Assembly (NCBI RefSeq): GCF_016859285.1
Contig: NC_053415.1
Span: 13,719,501-13,783,500 of the forward strand
Length of the DNA stretch: 64,000 nucleotides
Direction of reading: 5' to 3'
DNA from: Xiphias gladius
Taxonomy: Eukaryota > Chordata > Actinopteri > Istiophoriformes > Xiphiidae
Shown here: positions 61,901 through 64,000 of the stretch, one piece after another
Layout: the number at the start of each line of letters is the position of its first letter
How positions within the stretch are numbered: position 1 is the first letter of the stretch
Translations under genes and position numbers: made by a program
Notes under the pieces: generated by a model
Seen by the model: only the letters and a program-made list of their open reading frames with translations
Told to the model about the DNA's origin: nothing
Databases searched by the model: none

Positions 61901-62155
61901 CATAACATCAGTTTAATATTATCTACCTTGGCAGACTCATCTCTGAGGTTGAAGGTAAGCTCCAGGTTGTTGAAGAAGTAGTCAGCAAATTCTGGGTACA
62001 TGTCTAACACCTCCAACAGATCTTCCCTTTGAATGGTGCTCAGGTCACAGTAACTCAGAGCCCGCACGTCAGCATTGGACTTTCCAGGCTTTGCAAACAG
62101 ATGGATCATTTCTCCAAAAATGTCATTTTTTCCTGTTAGTGACACACACATACAA

Positions 62156-62226
<71 letters not shown>

Positions 62227-64000
62227 ATAAATCTTCTCTAAACGTTCACTGGGAATTGGCAAAAAATATCAATTTTACCTGCAATGACCTCTACAAGTTG
62301 TTATGCGTATTATAGAGAAGAATTTGTGTCATGTTTTCTATAGGGACTTATCTAGCTATTCCTCAGGCTCTAACTAAAGGGCAGCGGGCGTGTTTGTTTT
62401 TGTGGATAATGAAAATCAAACAGACTCTCCTCTCTGTGTAGATGTTCTCTCAAGGCCTGTGCATCAGTTGTCTTTCTATCTTTGATCCATTATTAATGCT
62501 GAGGCATAACTACGAACTCACAGCAACTTTGATGTGGGAGGGAAAGGAGGGTTTGATTGTGACTGACACACTTTACTTGTTGTTTACTTCAAAGGGAAGG
62601 ACTTGCGTTGATAATGGCTTTCACATAATGACACCAGTTCTTCAGCAAACTTCTAGGAAGTCATAAAATCTAGTTTTCAAGCTAGAGAAAAAAAAAGACT
62701 CTCCTCTGCTGAAATGACCGACCATTTTGCAAACTAGGGGTCCAGTTTAAAGGCCATCTTGAAAAATCCCTTTGTTGGTCCCCAGGTTCACTAAATGCCA
62801 ACACTGTAAGCAGGGGTTCAGCTGAAAGAGATATGATATGTTGGCTGCCAGTGTGCCTTTCACAGCATGCACCGGACACCTTTCTACCACAGCGGACAGC
62901 CTCACGCAGTGGTGTATCTCTCTCCCACACACAGCTCTTACCACAAGGATTTAGATAGTCAATCGCCTGTATGGCAGGGAAACCAACTCATTTCTGACGT
63001 GTAGAACAACTCCACTAGCCTTGTTGGACCCAATATCATTACGAGAGAAAAATGCTTTAGCACTATTGGCTGACCACTACCTTGTTACAGGCTGGGGCAC
63101 CTGATAACAGATTTAGCAACATACAAGTTTTCACAAACAAATCGGAGTAAAATGGTGCTGACAGAGCATTATATTAGTATAAAATATAAATGGGCTGATC
63201 AATGATATCAGTGACTTTTCCAGTGTGTTTGTTAATAATAGGTTTTGTGTGATGCAGCAGCTTTTGCTAAGCTTACACCTCATTCTGTCAGGTGCAGCTT
63301 TGGATAGCATTCATCTCATGAATAATGGCTGGTTTAATCCAGGCTTGGCCTGTAGCAATTGGTTGTGGTTCACCAGTGAAGATAAATACTTATTATTCTA
63401 ATAAGAGTAATGTGTATTCAGTATTCATTATCACCATACTACTTACACATAATATTATTTCAAATTTATAGCTAGCAATTGCTTTAGTCAGAGCTGTCTT
63501 TTGCTGCCCTTCTTCATAGTTCCTGTTTTGCAGCTTTAACTCATTCCCCTGTGCTTTCAAAAAAGTGGCAGCTATTTCACTGTGGTCTTTGAAATTGCCA
63601 AACAACCTTTCATGGATCCACTTAAGAGAAATGTCAGAGTCTCACACCTGTCACATGTACAGCCCAATTGCCAAGAGGACAGAAATGGGGGGACGGCAGG
63701 CACACCTTGCTATTTTTGTCAAAGTGTGTGAACATGATGTGGTTTAGCTGCCATTCGGAAGGACTCACAGTTCATTCTTTGGTGCACACAGGAGTCACTC
63801 TGCGCCTCTTTGTAGGTATTACTGTGTTAAAATTGTTTGTGTCCAGTGGGAATATGCACATCCTGTCTTTACCTGAGCTTATGACAGCAGAATCTCCACA
63901 TATTTGCAAATATATAAAAATATAAATAGTAATTGGTTAACTGAATCAATAATTCAAATATTTCAATCAATCAGAACAAAATACATATAATACCCCTCAC
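55958..64000 (-). CDS. kcnh7: Potassium voltage-gated channel subfamily H member 7 (ERG3), C-terminal part
   Basis: Neuronal plasma-membrane ether-a-go-go-related K+ channel. Only the C-terminal exons lie in the window; the gene continues beyond 64000. Coding exons, 5' to 3': 61927-62132, 61670-61781, 61362-61523, 59594-59750, 56846-57026, 55958-56266, with consistent phases (about 375 aa). The first completes the cyclic-nucleotide-binding homology domain and its tail ([47 protein letters not shown]). The middle exons encode a Ser-rich cytoplasmic linker. [20 protein letters not shown] then [20 protein letters not shown] is the C-terminal coiled coil shared by ERG channels. The last exon ends [14 protein letters not shown], matching the KCNH7 ending GLHRHVSDPGLPGK rather than KCNH2 or KCNH6. 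It also holds nine Gln in a row and a Ser-rich run. Synteny after ifih1 agrees with KCNH7. Confidence 0.92.
57027..59593 (-). other. kcnh7: kcnh7 intron between the two coiled-coil exons
   Basis: A 2.6-kb intron splitting the C-terminal coiled coil (LNR | LESQL). Contains a repeat fragment at 58978-59165. No further exon recognised. Confidence 0.55.
58978..59165. repeat. Fragment of MITE-like repeat ('tacttttactta' family)
   Basis: GCGGTGAAAGAAGCATTCAG, ATCTTTTAGTCAAG and ACAAAGTAAAAGTACCTGCA resemble the terminal part of the same fish MITE whose internal parts occur at 17090-17290 and 27230-27360. Diverged; edges approximate. Confidence 0.5.
59751..61361 (-). other. kcnh7: kcnh7 intron (between LERSLSFEG and [10 protein letters not shown] exons)
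   Basis: A 1.6-kb intron. The human protein has additional linker sequence at this point; no extra exon for it was recognised on the minus strand. Confidence 0.5.
62133..64000 (-). other. kcnh7: kcnh7 intron running off the window
   Basis: No exon encoding the preceding part of the cyclic-nucleotide-binding domain was found, so the intron exceeds 1.8 kb. It begins, on the gene strand's 3' side, with a long TG repeat next to the acceptor (see 62159-62220). Confidence 0.55.
62159..62220. repeat. (CA)31 microsatellite beside a kcnh7 splice acceptor
   Basis: Uninterrupted CA dinucleotides on the + strand (TG on the kcnh7 strand), preceded by CA-rich imperfect units from about 62142. It ends 24 nt before the acceptor of the exon starting at 62132. 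Confidence 0.97.

Noticed and set aside
62142..62220. Regular repeats that could suggest a CRISPR array or satellite
   Set aside because: Simple dinucleotide repeat in a vertebrate intron, without spacers.
63393..63605. 70-codon minus-strand frame as a possible upstream kcnh7 exon
   Set aside because: No similarity to the ERG cyclic-nucleotide-binding domain or to any KCNH segment expected before the KNDIFGE exon.

Overview
The window is nuclear DNA from a ray-finned fish, most likely a percomorph (spiny-rayed) teleost. Genes are split into many short exons with GT-AG introns. The gene order tbr1 - slc4a10 - gcg - dpp4/fap - ifih1 - kcnh7 matches human 2q24. The glucagon gene has teleost-type sequence, and introns carry repeat families I recognise from spiny-rayed fish. 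All exon boundaries below were read by eye: codon phase was carried through every splice junction and the joined protein compared with remembered human or fish relatives. No alignment or search was run.

Layout. 1-3496 (+): the 3' part of tbr1b, a brain T-box factor whose first exon is cut by the window edge. 7032-26317 (+): slc4a10, a Na+/HCO3- transporter with 24 coding exons. 30442-31984 (-): a short proglucagon gene encoding glucagon and GLP-1 but no GLP-2. 33190-41264 (-): a DPP4/FAP-family serine peptidase with 26 coding exons. 42699-52491 (-): ifih1 (MDA5), 16 coding exons, with two interferon-response motifs just upstream. 55958-beyond 64000 (-): the last six coding exons of kcnh7, an ERG-type K+ channel.

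Between and inside the genes are microsatellites, palindromic MITE-like elements and other interspersed repeats. No rRNA, tRNA, CRISPR array or prokaryotic feature was seen.

How the genes relate. tbr1b, slc4a10 and kcnh7 are neuronal genes that have stayed linked across vertebrates. The peptidase and the proglucagon gene lie head-to-tail on one strand, about 1 kb apart, and the GLP-1 made by the second begins His-Ala, the type of N-terminus DPP4 cleaves. ifih1 is an innate RNA sensor with a typical interferon-inducible promoter.

The points most worth a second look are: a single DPP4-like enzyme (Asp at the residue that separates DPP4 from FAP) in the syntenic slot of FAP; a foldback MITE in an intron of the double-stranded-RNA sensor gene; long TG repeats almost touching two splice acceptors; an Arg-to-Glu change in MDA5 helicase motif VI; a poly-Gln/poly-Ser tail on kcnh7; and the absence of GCA between ifih1 and kcnh7. 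I found no convincing wholly new system.
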